Source: Tessaracoccus rhinocerotis (GTDB taxonomy: Bacteria > Actinomycetota > Actinomycetes > Propionibacteriales > Propionibacteriaceae). From it: a stretch of 64,000 nucleotides of DNA. Shown in pieces: positions 24,267 to 32,698 of the stretch. The notes below the pieces were generated by a model. The model ran no database searches. It was given only the letters and a program-made list of their open reading frames with translations, and was not told where the DNA came from. The DNA lies in NCBI RefSeq assembly GCF_007197885.1, contig NZ_VKKG01000003.1:310001-374000 (forward strand), written 5' to 3'. The translations under genes were made by a program, and so were the position numbers. The first letter of the stretch is position 1. Each line of letters starts with the position of its first letter.

Positions 24267-25303
24267 CACGAGACCTCCTTCTGCTTGCGCTTGAACGGAT
24301 TCCTGGCCGTGATCTCGCTGGTGGCGATCACCAGCAGCAGCACGCCGCCCCAGATCAGGTCCCGGTAGAAGTTGCTGATCTCCGGGAAGAGGTTCAGCCC
24401 CGACGAGAGGATCTGCAGGATCACGATGGCCAGCACGACGCCGATCAGTCGACCGCTGCCCCCGTTGGGGTTCACCCCGCCGAGGACGACGATGAGCACG
24501 GTCAGCAGCGTGTAGACCACGCCGTAGTCGGCCTTGGCCGAGTTGTAGTTGGCCAGCATCACGAGCCCTGCCATCGCGGAGAGGATCCCGGAGAACAGGT
24601 AGGTGCGGATCAGCAGGCTGACGGAGTTGAGGCCGCTGAACTTGGCGCTGGTCGCGTTGGTGCCGAGCATGTAGATCTTGGTGCCGAAGGTGGTGCGGCC
24701 CATGATGAGTGCGACCAGGGCCACCGCCACCAGGAACACCACGAACTGCATCGGGAGGACGCCGCCGAGGCGCGCGGCCATCAGTGCGCTGTACTCGGGG
24801 GGCAGGCCGGAGATCGGGCTGCCGGCCGTCAGGACGATCGAGATGCCGATGAACAGCTCCAGCGTGCCGAGCGTGGCGAGGATGGCGGGGATCTTGACGA
24901 CCGCCACCAGGATCCCGTTCAGGATGCCGGCGAGGGCGCCCACCACGAGGGCGATGGCGATTGCGGCGCCGATGGCCGTCCCGCTCCCGCCGGGTGCCAG
25001 GGCCAGCATCACCATCGCGGCGATGATGGAGCTGAGGTTGGCGATGCCCACCACGGAGAGGTCGATGCCACCGGTGACCATGCACACCATCACACCCAGT
25101 GCCATCAGGCCGAACTCCGGGAAGGAGACCGCCATGGAGATCCAGGTGTAGCTGTTGGCGAAGTTGCCGGGACGGATGGCGGCGAACATCACCAGCAGCG
25201 CCAGCAGGATCACCACCAGTCGGGTGACGTGTGCGTCAGTGCGTGCGAGCGATAGGAACCGGGTGCCGATTCCCTGCTTGTCAGGGGTAGTTGTCGTAGT
25301 CAT
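24266..25303 (-). CDS. Sugar ABC transporter permease (RbsC family), second copy
   Basis: A 345-residue permease with about 9-10 membrane segments, including the family signature LMALGVMVCMVTGGIDLSVV and the region around VKIPAILATLGTLELFIGIS. The late ILQILSSGLNLF motif is typical of CUT2/RbsC-type permeases. Start is taken at the ATG of MTTTTTPDKQG; an upstream TTG adds three residues only. It pairs with the permease encoded just upstream, giving a heterodimeric channel for the ATPase. Confidence 0.92.
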   Translation of the reverse strand: MTTTTTPDKQGIGTRFLSLARTDAHVTRLVVILLALLVMFAAIRPGNFANSYTWISMAVSFPEFGLMALGVMVCMVTGGIDLSVVGIANLSSIIAAMVMLALAPGGSGTAIGAAIAIALVVGALAGILNGILVAVVKIPAILATLGTLELFIGISIVLTAGSPISGLPPEYSALMAARLGGVLPMQFVVFLVAVALVALIMGRTTFGTKIYMLGTNATSAKFSGLNSVSLLIRTYLFSGILSAMAGLVMLANYNSAKADYGVVYTLLTVLIVVLGGVNPNGGSGRLIGVVLAIVILQILSSGLNLFPEISNFYRDLIWGGVLLLVIATSEITARNPFKRKQKEVS

Positions 25304-25319
25304 GTGTTCCAATCCCCTC

Positions 25320-26333
25320 TCAGGCCGCCACGATCCGGTTGCGCTTGCGACGTCTGGTCAGCTGTACGGCGGAGATGCCGGTGCCGACGATGATCAGGAC
25401 GCCGAGCGCGACGCGCTGCCAGTAGGTGGGAACGCCGATGAGGATCATCGAGTTCTGCACCATGACGATCAGCAGCGTGCCGAGCATGACGCCGGTCAGG
25501 CTGCCGGTACCCCCGGTGATGGCGGTGCCACCGAGCACCACGGCGGCGATCACCATGATCTCCATGCCGAGCAGGTTGGTGGGGTGCATCTGGCCCATCA
25601 TCGACGTGCGCACCAGACCGGCGATCGCGGCGATCACCCCGGCCATGACGTAGAGCCAGAACTTGATGCGACGGACCTTGAAGCCGGCGCGCACGGCCGA
25701 GACCTCGTCGCCGCCGATGGCGTAGACGCCGCGGCCGAACATCGTGTACCGCATGACGAAGAACGCCACGGCCACGACCGCCACCAGCAGCAGGAAGGAC
25801 ACCGGCATGCTGGAGGTCAGCCCCGAGGTGGGGTTGGTGGCCACGAACAGGTTCGCACGGCCGAACTCGGCCATCGACGGCGGCAGCGTCGGGATCTGCA
25901 CGCTGCCGAGGGCCCCCTGCATGATGCCCTTGAACACGTTGGCGGTGCCCAGGGTGATGATCAGCGTCGGGACGGCAAGGCGGGCCGCGAAGGCACCGTT
26001 GAACGCGCCCAGGATGGCGCCGAGCGCCACCACGAGCAGGAACGGGAGCCAGAGCCCACCGGCCCAGGAGTTGTCCACCAGAGCGCTCGTCACGGCGTAG
26101 ACCGCCAGCGAGGCCAGGGCGGGGAACGAGACGTCGATGCCTCCGGAGACCAGCACCATGTAGGTGCCGACGGCGAACAGGCCGGGCACCACCATCGCGT
26201 TTGCGAGGTTGACGATGTTGTTGGCGGTGAAGAACTGGCCGCTGCGCACCTCGATGACGGCTGCGACCACGAGGATCACCAGCAGCAGGTAGAACTCGTT
26301 GGAGCGGAGCAGTTTCTGCAGGAACGGCTTCAT
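25320..26333 (-). CDS. Sugar ABC transporter permease (RbsC family), first copy
   Basis: A 337-residue CUT2-type permease. It begins MKPFLQKLLRSNEFYLLLVIL, with GLFAVGTYMVLVSGGIDVSF and VPTLIITLGTANVFKGIMQG as family signatures and about ten membrane helices. The ATG overlaps the ATPase stop by one base (TGATG). The two permeases differ clearly, which suggests an old heterodimer rather than a recent duplication. Confidence 0.92.
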   Translation of the reverse strand: MKPFLQKLLRSNEFYLLLVILVVAAVIEVRSGQFFTANNIVNLANAMVVPGLFAVGTYMVLVSGGIDVSFPALASLAVYAVTSALVDNSWAGGLWLPFLLVVALGAILGAFNGAFAARLAVPTLIITLGTANVFKGIMQGALGSVQIPTLPPSMAEFGRANLFVATNPTSGLTSSMPVSFLLLVAVVAVAFFVMRYTMFGRGVYAIGGDEVSAVRAGFKVRRIKFWLYVMAGVIAAIAGLVRTSMMGQMHPTNLLGMEIMVIAAVVLGGTAITGGTGSLTGVMLGTLLIVMVQNSMILIGVPTYWQRVALGVLIIVGTGISAVQLTRRRKRNRIVAA

Positions 26334-27847
26334 CAGTTGGTCCCCACTTCCAGCGGGCCACCGGTGATCATGTCGGAAAGCTCCTCCTCGGTCTGCGTGC
26401 GTGGGTCAACCTCGCCGTCGATGCGGCCCTCCTTCAGCAGCAGCACGCGGCCGCACGTCTGCTTCAGCTCACCGATGTCGTCGGAGATCACGATGATGCC
26501 CATGCCGGCAGCTGCCAGCTCGGTCAGGATTCGGTGGATCTCGGCCTTGGAGCCGATGTCGACGCCGACCGTGGGGCCGTTCAGGATGAGGACGTCCGGT
26601 TCGGTGGCCAGCCACTTCGCGAGCACGACTCGCTGCTGGTTGCCGCCGGAGAGGGTGTTGACCGGGTTGTTCGGGTTGCGGGTCGCGATCTTGAGCTCGG
26701 AGACCCATCGGTCGACGGCCTCGCGCTGCTTGCGCTTGTCCGCCAGGTTGAGGGGACCGGAGAGCCGGTCGATCTCGGAGATGATGATGTTGTCCCCGAT
26801 GGAGCGCTCGAGGGCGAGGCCCTCCGTGAGGCGGTCCTCGGGGACGTAGGCGATGCCGTGGCCGATGGCGTCGGCGATGCTGTTGATCCGGACCTGCTCA
26901 CCGCCGACCCTGATGGTGCCCGACTCGGCCGGGAACACCCCGAACAGCGACAGCGCGAGCTCGGTGCGGCCGGAACCCAGCAGGCCCGTGATGCCCAGGA
27001 TCTCGCCCTTGTGAAGGGTGAAGGAGACGTCGGAGAACGCGTTGCCGAGGGTGAGGCCGGATGCCTCCAGCACGGGCTCGCCGATGGAGTCGTCGCCGGT
27101 GAAGGCGGTCTCCTCGAAGTCGCGGCCGGTCATGTACTCGGCGAACTTCTTCTCGTTGAGCTCGTCGGGGACGGTGGTGATGACCTGCTTGCCGTTGCGC
27201 AGGATGGTGAAGCGCTCGCTGATCTCGAAGACCTCGCCGAGCTTGTGGCTGACGAACATGATGGCGATGCCGCGCGACTGCAGGTCCAGGATCACCCGGA
27301 ACAGGGCCTCGACCTCCTTGTTGGTGAGCGCGGTGGTGGGCTCGTCCATGATGATCAGCTTCGTGTCGCTCATCAGGGCCCGTGAGATTGCCACGAGCTG
27401 CTTGTCCGCCACGGAGAGGTCACCCACAACGGCGTCGAGGTCCACCTTGAAGTTGATCTTGGAGACCGCCTCCTCGGCGATCTTGCGGAACCGGCGCCAG
27501 TTCACGAGCCGGCGCTTGTCGGCGAGTTCGGTGGTCAGAGCCAGGTTCTCCATCACGGTGAGGTTCGGGAACACCGAGAAGTCCTGGTAGATGACCTGGA
27601 CGCCGTTCCCGATCGCCTCGATGGGGGTGAGCTTGTGGTGCACCCGCCCGCCCATCTCGATGGTTCCGGAGTCGGGCTGGTAGACGCCCGAGATGATCTT
27701 GATGAGGGTCGACTTGCCGGAGCCGTTCTCGCCGGCCAGACAATGGATCTCGCCGGCGCGGATCTCGAGGTCGATGCCGTCAAGGGCCTTGACCCCGGCG
27801 AACGACTTGGTGAGGCCGCGCACGGCGATGACGTTTTCTTCTGCCAT
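26333..27847 (-). CDS. Sugar ABC transporter ATP-binding protein (two NBDs)
   Basis: A 504-residue tandem ATPase of the RbsA/MglA type. The first domain has Walker A GENGSGKS at residues 39-46, a signature region around LSVADKQLVAISRAL, and Walker B LIIMDEPTTAL. The second has a degenerate loop GLLGSGRTELAL and LSGGNQQRVVLAKWL, as usual in this family. It couples ATP hydrolysis to sugar import through the two permeases downstream. It follows the binding-protein gene by 117 bases containing stable hairpins. Confidence 0.95.
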   Translation of the reverse strand: MAEENVIAVRGLTKSFAGVKALDGIDLEIRAGEIHCLAGENGSGKSTLIKIISGVYQPDSGTIEMGGRVHHKLTPIEAIGNGVQVIYQDFSVFPNLTVMENLALTTELADKRRLVNWRRFRKIAEEAVSKINFKVDLDAVVGDLSVADKQLVAISRALMSDTKLIIMDEPTTALTNKEVEALFRVILDLQSRGIAIMFVSHKLGEVFEISERFTILRNGKQVITTVPDELNEKKFAEYMTGRDFEETAFTGDDSIGEPVLEASGLTLGNAFSDVSFTLHKGEILGITGLLGSGRTELALSLFGVFPAESGTIRVGGEQVRINSIADAIGHGIAYVPEDRLTEGLALERSIGDNIIISEIDRLSGPLNLADKRKQREAVDRWVSELKIATRNPNNPVNTLSGGNQQRVVLAKWLATEPDVLILNGPTVGVDIGSKAEIHRILTELAAAGMGIIVISDDIGELKQTCGRVLLLKEGRIDGEVDPRTQTEEELSDMITGGPLEVGTN

Positions 27848-27875
27848 CTGCAGTCCTAAGGAATCGGTGGGAGTG

Positions 27876-27955
27876 GGGCGGCGGGAGACCCAGGGGCCCC
27901 CGCCGCCCGCCTGGACGTCCGTTGGCGGCCGGCCGGGCGTGGGACCCGGCCGGCC
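27876..27955 (-). promoter_or_regulatory. Two GC-rich hairpins between binding-protein and ATPase genes
   Basis: GGGCGGCGGG (27876-27885) pairs with CCCGCCGCCC (27899-27908). GGCCGGCCGGG (27927-27937) pairs perfectly with CCCGGCCGGCC (27945-27955). On the minus transcript these lie between the solute-binding gene and the ATPase. They could act as a partial terminator or 3-prime stabiliser that favours expression of the binding protein. Confidence 0.6.
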
Positions 27956-27964
27956 ACTGCGGGA

Positions 27965-29023
27965 TCAGAAGCCGAAGTCGTCGACGTTGTCCGCGTTGAT
28001 GACGATCCAGCCGGCGCCCTCGAGCACCTTGTCGCTGCCCTCGGCGAACTGCATGTCCTCGTATCCGGGGACACCCAGGTCCACGCCGTTCCCGATCTCC
28101 TCGCCCTCGAGGATGAGGCGTGCCAGCTCGGCCATGGCGTAGCCGGCGTCGGCCGGGTCCCACAGGGTGAGCGCGTGCACGAGGCCCTTCTCGAGGATCT
28201 CCTTGTTGTCAGCCGGCATGCCGGTGCCCGCAGTGAAGACCTCGCCCTGCAGGCCGAGCTCCTCGATGGCGCGTGCCACACCGGGTGCGTCGAAGGACGA
28301 GGTGCCCATGATGCCCTTGAGGTCCGGGTAGGCGGTGAGGAGTTCCTTGGCGCGCTGGTAGGCGGTCTCGCCGTCGTCCTGGGACTCGACGCGAGGGTTC
28401 TCCTCGAGGAGGGTCAGGTTCGGGTAGGCCTCCTGGGCCCGCGCGACGCCACCGTCGGCCCACTCGTTGTGGGAGGCGTTGGTGACGTGGCCGACCATCG
28501 TGGTGTAGACACCCTCCTCGCCCATGGCCTCGGCGAGGTTGTCCATGATGAAGGCGCCGTAGTCGGTGTTGTTGAAGGCCTCGATGTCGTACATCGTGTT
28601 CTCCTGGCTGGCGCCCTCGTGGGTCACGACGACGATGCCGGCGTCCATGGCCTCCTTGAGCACCGGCTCGAGCGCGCCCGGATCCACCGGGACGACGCCG
28701 ATGGCGTCCACCTGCTGGGCGATCAGGTCACGGATGACCTGGGCCTGCTGGGTGGCGTCGGTCTCGGCGGGGCCGCGCTGGAAGACCTCGAGGTCGCTGT
28801 GCTCCTCGGCGTACTTCTTGACGCCGGTCTCCATCCGGACGAACCACGGGTTCGTGGAGTCCTTGGGGACGATGGCGATCGTGTAGCCGCCGCCACCGCC
28901 GTCGGCGGGAGCTCCGGTGTCAGCGTCCCCCGGATCCGCCGTCTCGCCGCCGCACGCGGTCAGTGCGAGGCTGACCACGGCCACGGCACCGATGATCTTG
29001 CCGAACAAGCGCCCTTGCTTCAT
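27965..29023 (-). CDS. Sugar-binding lipoprotein of the ABC importer
   Basis: A 352-residue periplasmic-binding-type lipoprotein. The signal peptide ends in the lipobox SLALTAC, so Cys24 is lipidated. The mature domain is a type I sugar-binding fold (GYTIAIVPKDSTNPWFVRMETG, then DAIGVVPVDPGALEPVLKEA and VVTHEG). It binds the sugar outside the membrane and hands it to the permeases encoded downstream. A perfect LacI-type palindrome lies 106 bases upstream of its start. Substrate is unknown; the isomerase at the operon end favours a pentose, tetritol or related sugar. Confidence 0.93.
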   Translation of the reverse strand: MKQGRLFGKIIGAVAVVSLALTACGGETADPGDADTGAPADGGGGGYTIAIVPKDSTNPWFVRMETGVKKYAEEHSDLEVFQRGPAETDATQQAQVIRDLIAQQVDAIGVVPVDPGALEPVLKEAMDAGIVVVTHEGASQENTMYDIEAFNNTDYGAFIMDNLAEAMGEEGVYTTMVGHVTNASHNEWADGGVARAQEAYPNLTLLEENPRVESQDDGETAYQRAKELLTAYPDLKGIMGTSSFDAPGVARAIEELGLQGEVFTAGTGMPADNKEILEKGLVHALTLWDPADAGYAMAELARLILEGEEIGNGVDLGVPGYEDMQFAEGSDKVLEGAGWIVINADNVDDFGF

Positions 29024-29128
29024 CCTGAACTTCCTTTCGCTGTTGGCCCCCGGTGCTACCCCGCAACGGTGGTACCTGCCTCAACATGCCCGTAGGGGAA
29101 CCCCTGTGATCGCCCTGCGTACCGGTCA

Positions 29129-29144
29129 TTTGAAGCGCTTCAAA
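29129..29144. promoter_or_regulatory. LacI operator of the sugar ABC operon
   Basis: TTTGAAGCGCTTCAAA is a perfect 16-bp palindrome with a central CG, the form used by LacI-family repressors. The same 14-bp core precedes the lacI gene at 36089-36102. It lies in the 304-base divergent region between the binding-protein gene and mrpA; apart from this site I see no further element there that I can support. Confidence 0.75.
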
Positions 29145-29327
29145 CTGTAGCCTGACCGTATCCGGCGCGCGCACCCGTGGGAAGGGTTGGGCGCGGATTG
29201 ATACCGGACCGTGACATTGGCGGTCGCTCCGCCCTCGGTTCGGGGTTGGCAGACCCGATAAGGTTCATAACGGGGCGTTCGCGTCCACCCACCCCGCCTT
29301 GCCCGAACCGACGATGGGAATCCGCCG

Positions 29328-32270
29328 GTGCTCCTGCTGATCGCTGTCCATGCGGCCCTCAGCATGCTCACGCCCGCGATCACCCGCGTGCTGAAGGCCC
29401 GCACCTTCTACGTCCTCGCGCTGGCGCCCCTGGCCGCCGGTGTCTGGCTGGTCAGCGTCGCCCCGACGGTGCTCGCCGGGGGAGTGGTGGTGGAGGAGAT
29501 CTCCTGGATCCCCGCGCTCGGGGTCAACATCACCCACCGCCTCGGCCTCCTGCAGTGGATCCTCGCCATGATCGTGTCCTGGGTGGGCGCGCTGGTGCTG
29601 GTCTACTGCCGCTTCTACTTCTCCTCCCGGATCCCGGCCCGCAGCGCCGCGCTGCTGCTGGCCTTCGCCGGAGCGATGCTCGGTCTGGTGACCGCCGACG
29701 ACCTGGTGGTGCTCTACGTCTACTGGGAACTGACCACGGTCCTGTCCTACCTCCTGATCGGCCACGACCCGACCCGTCGCGCCAACCGTGGCGCCGCCCA
29801 CACCGCGCTGATCGTCACCACCTTCGGCGGCCTGGTCATGCTGCTCGGCATGATCGGTCTGGGTTACCGGGCGGGCACCTTCTCCATCTCGGAGATCCTC
29901 GCCGACCCGCCGACGGGGGCACTCGTCACGGCGAGCATCCTCGCGATGCTGGTGGGAGCCGTCAGCAAGTCCGCGATGGTGCCATTCCACTTCTGGCTCC
30001 CGGGCGCCATGGCGGCACCGACGCCGATCTCGGCCTACCTGCACGCCGCGGCCATGGTGAAGGCGGGCGTCTACCTGGTCGCGCTGCTGGCGCCCGTGTT
30101 CGCGTCCGTGCCCGGCTGGCGACCCGTGATCATGCTGCTCGGCTCGGTGACCATGACGCTGGGAGGACTCCGCGCGCTGCGGCAGAAGGACCTCAAGCTG
30201 CTGCTGGCCTACGGCACCGTCAGCCAGCTCGGCTTCATGATCCTGCTGGTCGGGCTCGGGACCCAGACCGCAGCCCTGGCGGGAATGGGCGTGGTGATCA
30301 GCCACGCGCTGTTCAAGTCGTCCCTGTTCCTGTTCGTCGGCATCATCGACCAGTCCGCGGGCACCCGCGACATCGACCAACTCAACGGCGTGTTCTACCG
30401 ATCGCCGGTGCTCGCCGTCGCGGCGGCGCTGGCCGCGATGTCCATGGCAGGGCTGCCGCCCACCATCGGCTTCATCTCCAAGGAGGCGGCCTTCGAGTCG
30501 CTGGTCTACCTCGTGCTCGGCGACGCCGGCGTCGTCACCCCGCTCGCGGGGATGGCCTTCGCCGCCGCCGTCGTGTTCGGCTCGGTGGTCACGGTGGCCT
30601 ACACGCTGCGCTGGTGGTGGGGTGCGTTCGCCTCGAAGCAGGGTGGCGTCGAGCTGAAGTGGAAGTCGCCGGCGGTGCTGAAGCTCGGCATCCCGGTGGC
30701 GCTCGCCGTCCTCGGACTGGCCGCCGGCTTCCTCGGCGAGCCGATCACCGAGGCGCTGCGCCCCTACGCCGCCACCCACAGCACCGGGGTGCCGGGCCAC
30801 GGGCTCGCGCTCTGGCACGGCCTCAGCACGCCGCTGTTGATGACGGCCCTGGCCGTGGTGCTGGGCTTCCTGTTCTTCGTCTTCCGCGAGCAGATCTCGG
30901 CCGTGCAGGCCACGTTCCCGAAGATCCGGACCGCCGAGGAGACCTACCACAAGAGCCTGCGCGGCCTGGACCGGATAGCGGTCGAGGTCACCGCCCGCTC
31001 GCAGAGCGGCTCCCTCTCGGTCTATCTCGGCGCCATCCTCGTCACGCTCGTGAGCCTTGCCTTCTACGCCATGCTGCGGATCCGCGTGTGGCCCACCTAC
31101 CGCATCTTCGACAACTGGTCCCAGTTGGTGGTCGCCGCCGTCATGGTCGCCGCCGGCGTGCTCGCCGCTTGGTCGCGCGGGCGGATCCGGGCCGTGCTGC
31201 TCGTCGGCGTGACCGGCTACGGCGTCGCCCTGATGTTCGCGATGCACGGGGCCCCCGACCTCGCCCTCACGCAGGTGCTGGTGGAGACCGTCACGCTCGT
31301 GGTGTTCATCCTCGTGCTGCGCAAGATGCCGCGTTACTTCACCAACCGGCCGTTGACCTCCACGCGCTGGTGGCGCGTCGTTGTGGCCGTGTTCGCCGGC
31401 CTGACGGTCACCCTGACCGCGCTGGTGGGGATCGGGGCGCGCGTCTCCGAGCCCATCTCCGACCTGTGGCCCGAGGCCGCCTACGAGTACGGCTACGGCA
31501 AGAACATCGTCAACGTCGCGCTCGTGGACATCCGAGCCTGGGACACCCTGGGCGAGATCTCCGTGCTGGTGATCGCGGCCATCGGCGTCGCCTCGCTGAT
31601 CTTCCTCCGCTCCCGGGTCGGCACGGTCACCAGTACCGCCGACGCGCTGAAGGCGCGCGACCAGGAGGTCCAGGCGGACTCGTCGCCGGGCGTCTGGCTA
31701 CGCGCCGGGCAGACCCTCAACCCTGCCGTCCGCTCGCTCGTGTTCGAGGTCATCGTCCGCGTACTGTTCGGCGTCGTGCTCGTCGTGTCGGTCTACCTGT
31801 TGTTCGCCGGGCACAACCGTCCGGGCGGTGGCTTCGCGGGCGGGCTGGTGGCCGGCATGGCGCTGTTCCTGCGTTACCTGGCCGCCGGCCGCCACGAGCT
31901 CGACGAGGCGGTCCCGTTCGACGCCGGGCGCCTGCTGGGCGCCGGCCTGTTGTTCGCGCTGCTCGCGGCGATCACGCCCCTGTTCTTCGGTGGCGTCGTC
32001 CTGCAGAGCTACGAGCTCACCCTCAACCTTCCGGGCCCCGACGTGTGGCTGGCTCCGTGGGGCGCCGAGGTACCGCTGTTCGGCGAACTGCACCTTGTCA
32101 GTTCAACGCTCTTCGACATCGGTGTCTACCTCGTCGTCGTCGGCGTCATGCTGGACCTCGTGCGCAGCCTCGGCTCCGGCATCGACATCCAGCAGGAGAC
32201 CGACGACGCCCCCACGCCGCTCCCGCTCTCGGCGAAGGCACTCCCGGCCCGTGGCAGGAGCAATGCATGA
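29328..32270 (+). CDS. mrpA: Na+/H+ antiporter subunit A fused to MrpB (MrpAB)
   Basis: A 980-residue, many-helix protein. The N-terminal two thirds resemble complex I NuoL/MrpA: MLLLIAVHAALSML, then YVYWELTTVLSYLLIG (with the key Glu), KSAMVPFHFWLPGAMAAPTP and SHALFKSSLFLFVG. The C-terminal part (about 800-980) contains GHNRPGGGFAGGLVAGMAL and is an MrpB/MnhB domain, so no separate mrpB is missing. The complex exports Na+ in exchange for protons. It begins at GTG; the gene order that follows is mrpC, D, E, F, G with ATGA/GTGA overlaps. Confident. Confidence 0.95.
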   Translation: MLLLIAVHAALSMLTPAITRVLKARTFYVLALAPLAAGVWLVSVAPTVLAGGVVVEEISWIPALGVNITHRLGLLQWILAMIVSWVGALVLVYCRFYFSSRIPARSAALLLAFAGAMLGLVTADDLVVLYVYWELTTVLSYLLIGHDPTRRANRGAAHTALIVTTFGGLVMLLGMIGLGYRAGTFSISEILADPPTGALVTASILAMLVGAVSKSAMVPFHFWLPGAMAAPTPISAYLHAAAMVKAGVYLVALLAPVFASVPGWRPVIMLLGSVTMTLGGLRALRQKDLKLLLAYGTVSQLGFMILLVGLGTQTAALAGMGVVISHALFKSSLFLFVGIIDQSAGTRDIDQLNGVFYRSPVLAVAAALAAMSMAGLPPTIGFISKEAAFESLVYLVLGDAGVVTPLAGMAFAAAVVFGSVVTVAYTLRWWWGAFASKQGGVELKWKSPAVLKLGIPVALAVLGLAAGFLGEPITEALRPYAATHSTGVPGHGLALWHGLSTPLLMTALAVVLGFLFFVFREQISAVQATFPKIRTAEETYHKSLRGLDRIAVEVTARSQSGSLSVYLGAILVTLVSLAFYAMLRIRVWPTYRIFDNWSQLVVAAVMVAAGVLAAWSRGRIRAVLLVGVTGYGVALMFAMHGAPDLALTQVLVETVTLVVFILVLRKMPRYFTNRPLTSTRWWRVVVAVFAGLTVTLTALVGIGARVSEPISDLWPEAAYEYGYGKNIVNVALVDIRAWDTLGEISVLVIAAIGVASLIFLRSRVGTVTSTADALKARDQEVQADSSPGVWLRAGQTLNPAVRSLVFEVIVRVLFGVVLVVSVYLLFAGHNRPGGGFAGGLVAGMALFLRYLAAGRHELDEAVPFDAGRLLGAGLLFALLAAITPLFFGGVVLQSYELTLNLPGPDVWLAPWGAEVPLFGELHLVSSTLFDIGVYLVVVGVMLDLVRSLGSGIDIQQETDDAPTPLPLSAKALPARGRSNA

Positions 32271-32698
32271 GCGCCAACCTGACCCTCGCCATCCTCGCAG
32301 GCACCCTCGTCGCGTGCGGCGTCTACCTGCTGCTGGAGCGCTCGTTGACGCGCATCCTGCTGGGCGTGATGCTCGCCAGCAACGGTGTGAACCTGCTGTT
32401 CCTCGTCGCCTCCGGCGGCTCCGGAGGCCCGCCGATCATCGGCGACGCCCCCGAGGACCAGATGGCCGACGCCCTGCCCGAGGCGATGGTGCTGACCGCC
32501 ATCGTCATCACGCTCGCGACCGCGGCCTTCGTGCTGACCATGGCCTACCGGAGCTTCCAGCTCCACGGCAACGACGAGGTGGCCGATGACCTCGAGGACG
32601 CCCGAATCCGAGAGCTCGCTGCCCTCGACGAGGCCTCCGAGTCCTACGAGGAGACCGTGTTCACCGACGCGGGCGAGGATGCGGTGGTGAGCGAATGA
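32267..32698 (+). CDS. mrpC: Na+/H+ antiporter subunit C
   Basis: A 143-residue NuoK-like subunit with three helices (ILAGTLVACGVYLLL, RILLGVMLASNGVNLLFLV with the conserved Gly-x-x-Leu-x-x-Asn-Gly pattern, and PEAMVLTAIVITLATAAFVL). After residue 105 there is an acidic tail not found in short MrpC proteins. The ATG overlaps the mrpA stop by four bases and its own stop overlaps the mrpD start. Part of the membrane core of the antiporter. Confidence 0.93.
   Translation: MSANLTLAILAGTLVACGVYLLLERSLTRILLGVMLASNGVNLLFLVASGGSGGPPIIGDAPEDQMADALPEAMVLTAIVITLATAAFVLTMAYRSFQLHGNDEVADDLEDARIRELAALDEASESYEETVFTDAGEDAVVSE

Noticed and set aside
29265-31247. 660-codon minus-strand frame opposite mrpA
   Set aside because: It is antisense to an unmistakable MrpA gene and has low-complexity His/Gln/Arg/Glu composition with no recognisable motif.
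32267-32698. Missing mrpB in the mrp operon
   Set aside because: The MrpB domain is fused to the C-terminus of MrpA (GHNRPGGGFAGG region), so the operon is complete.
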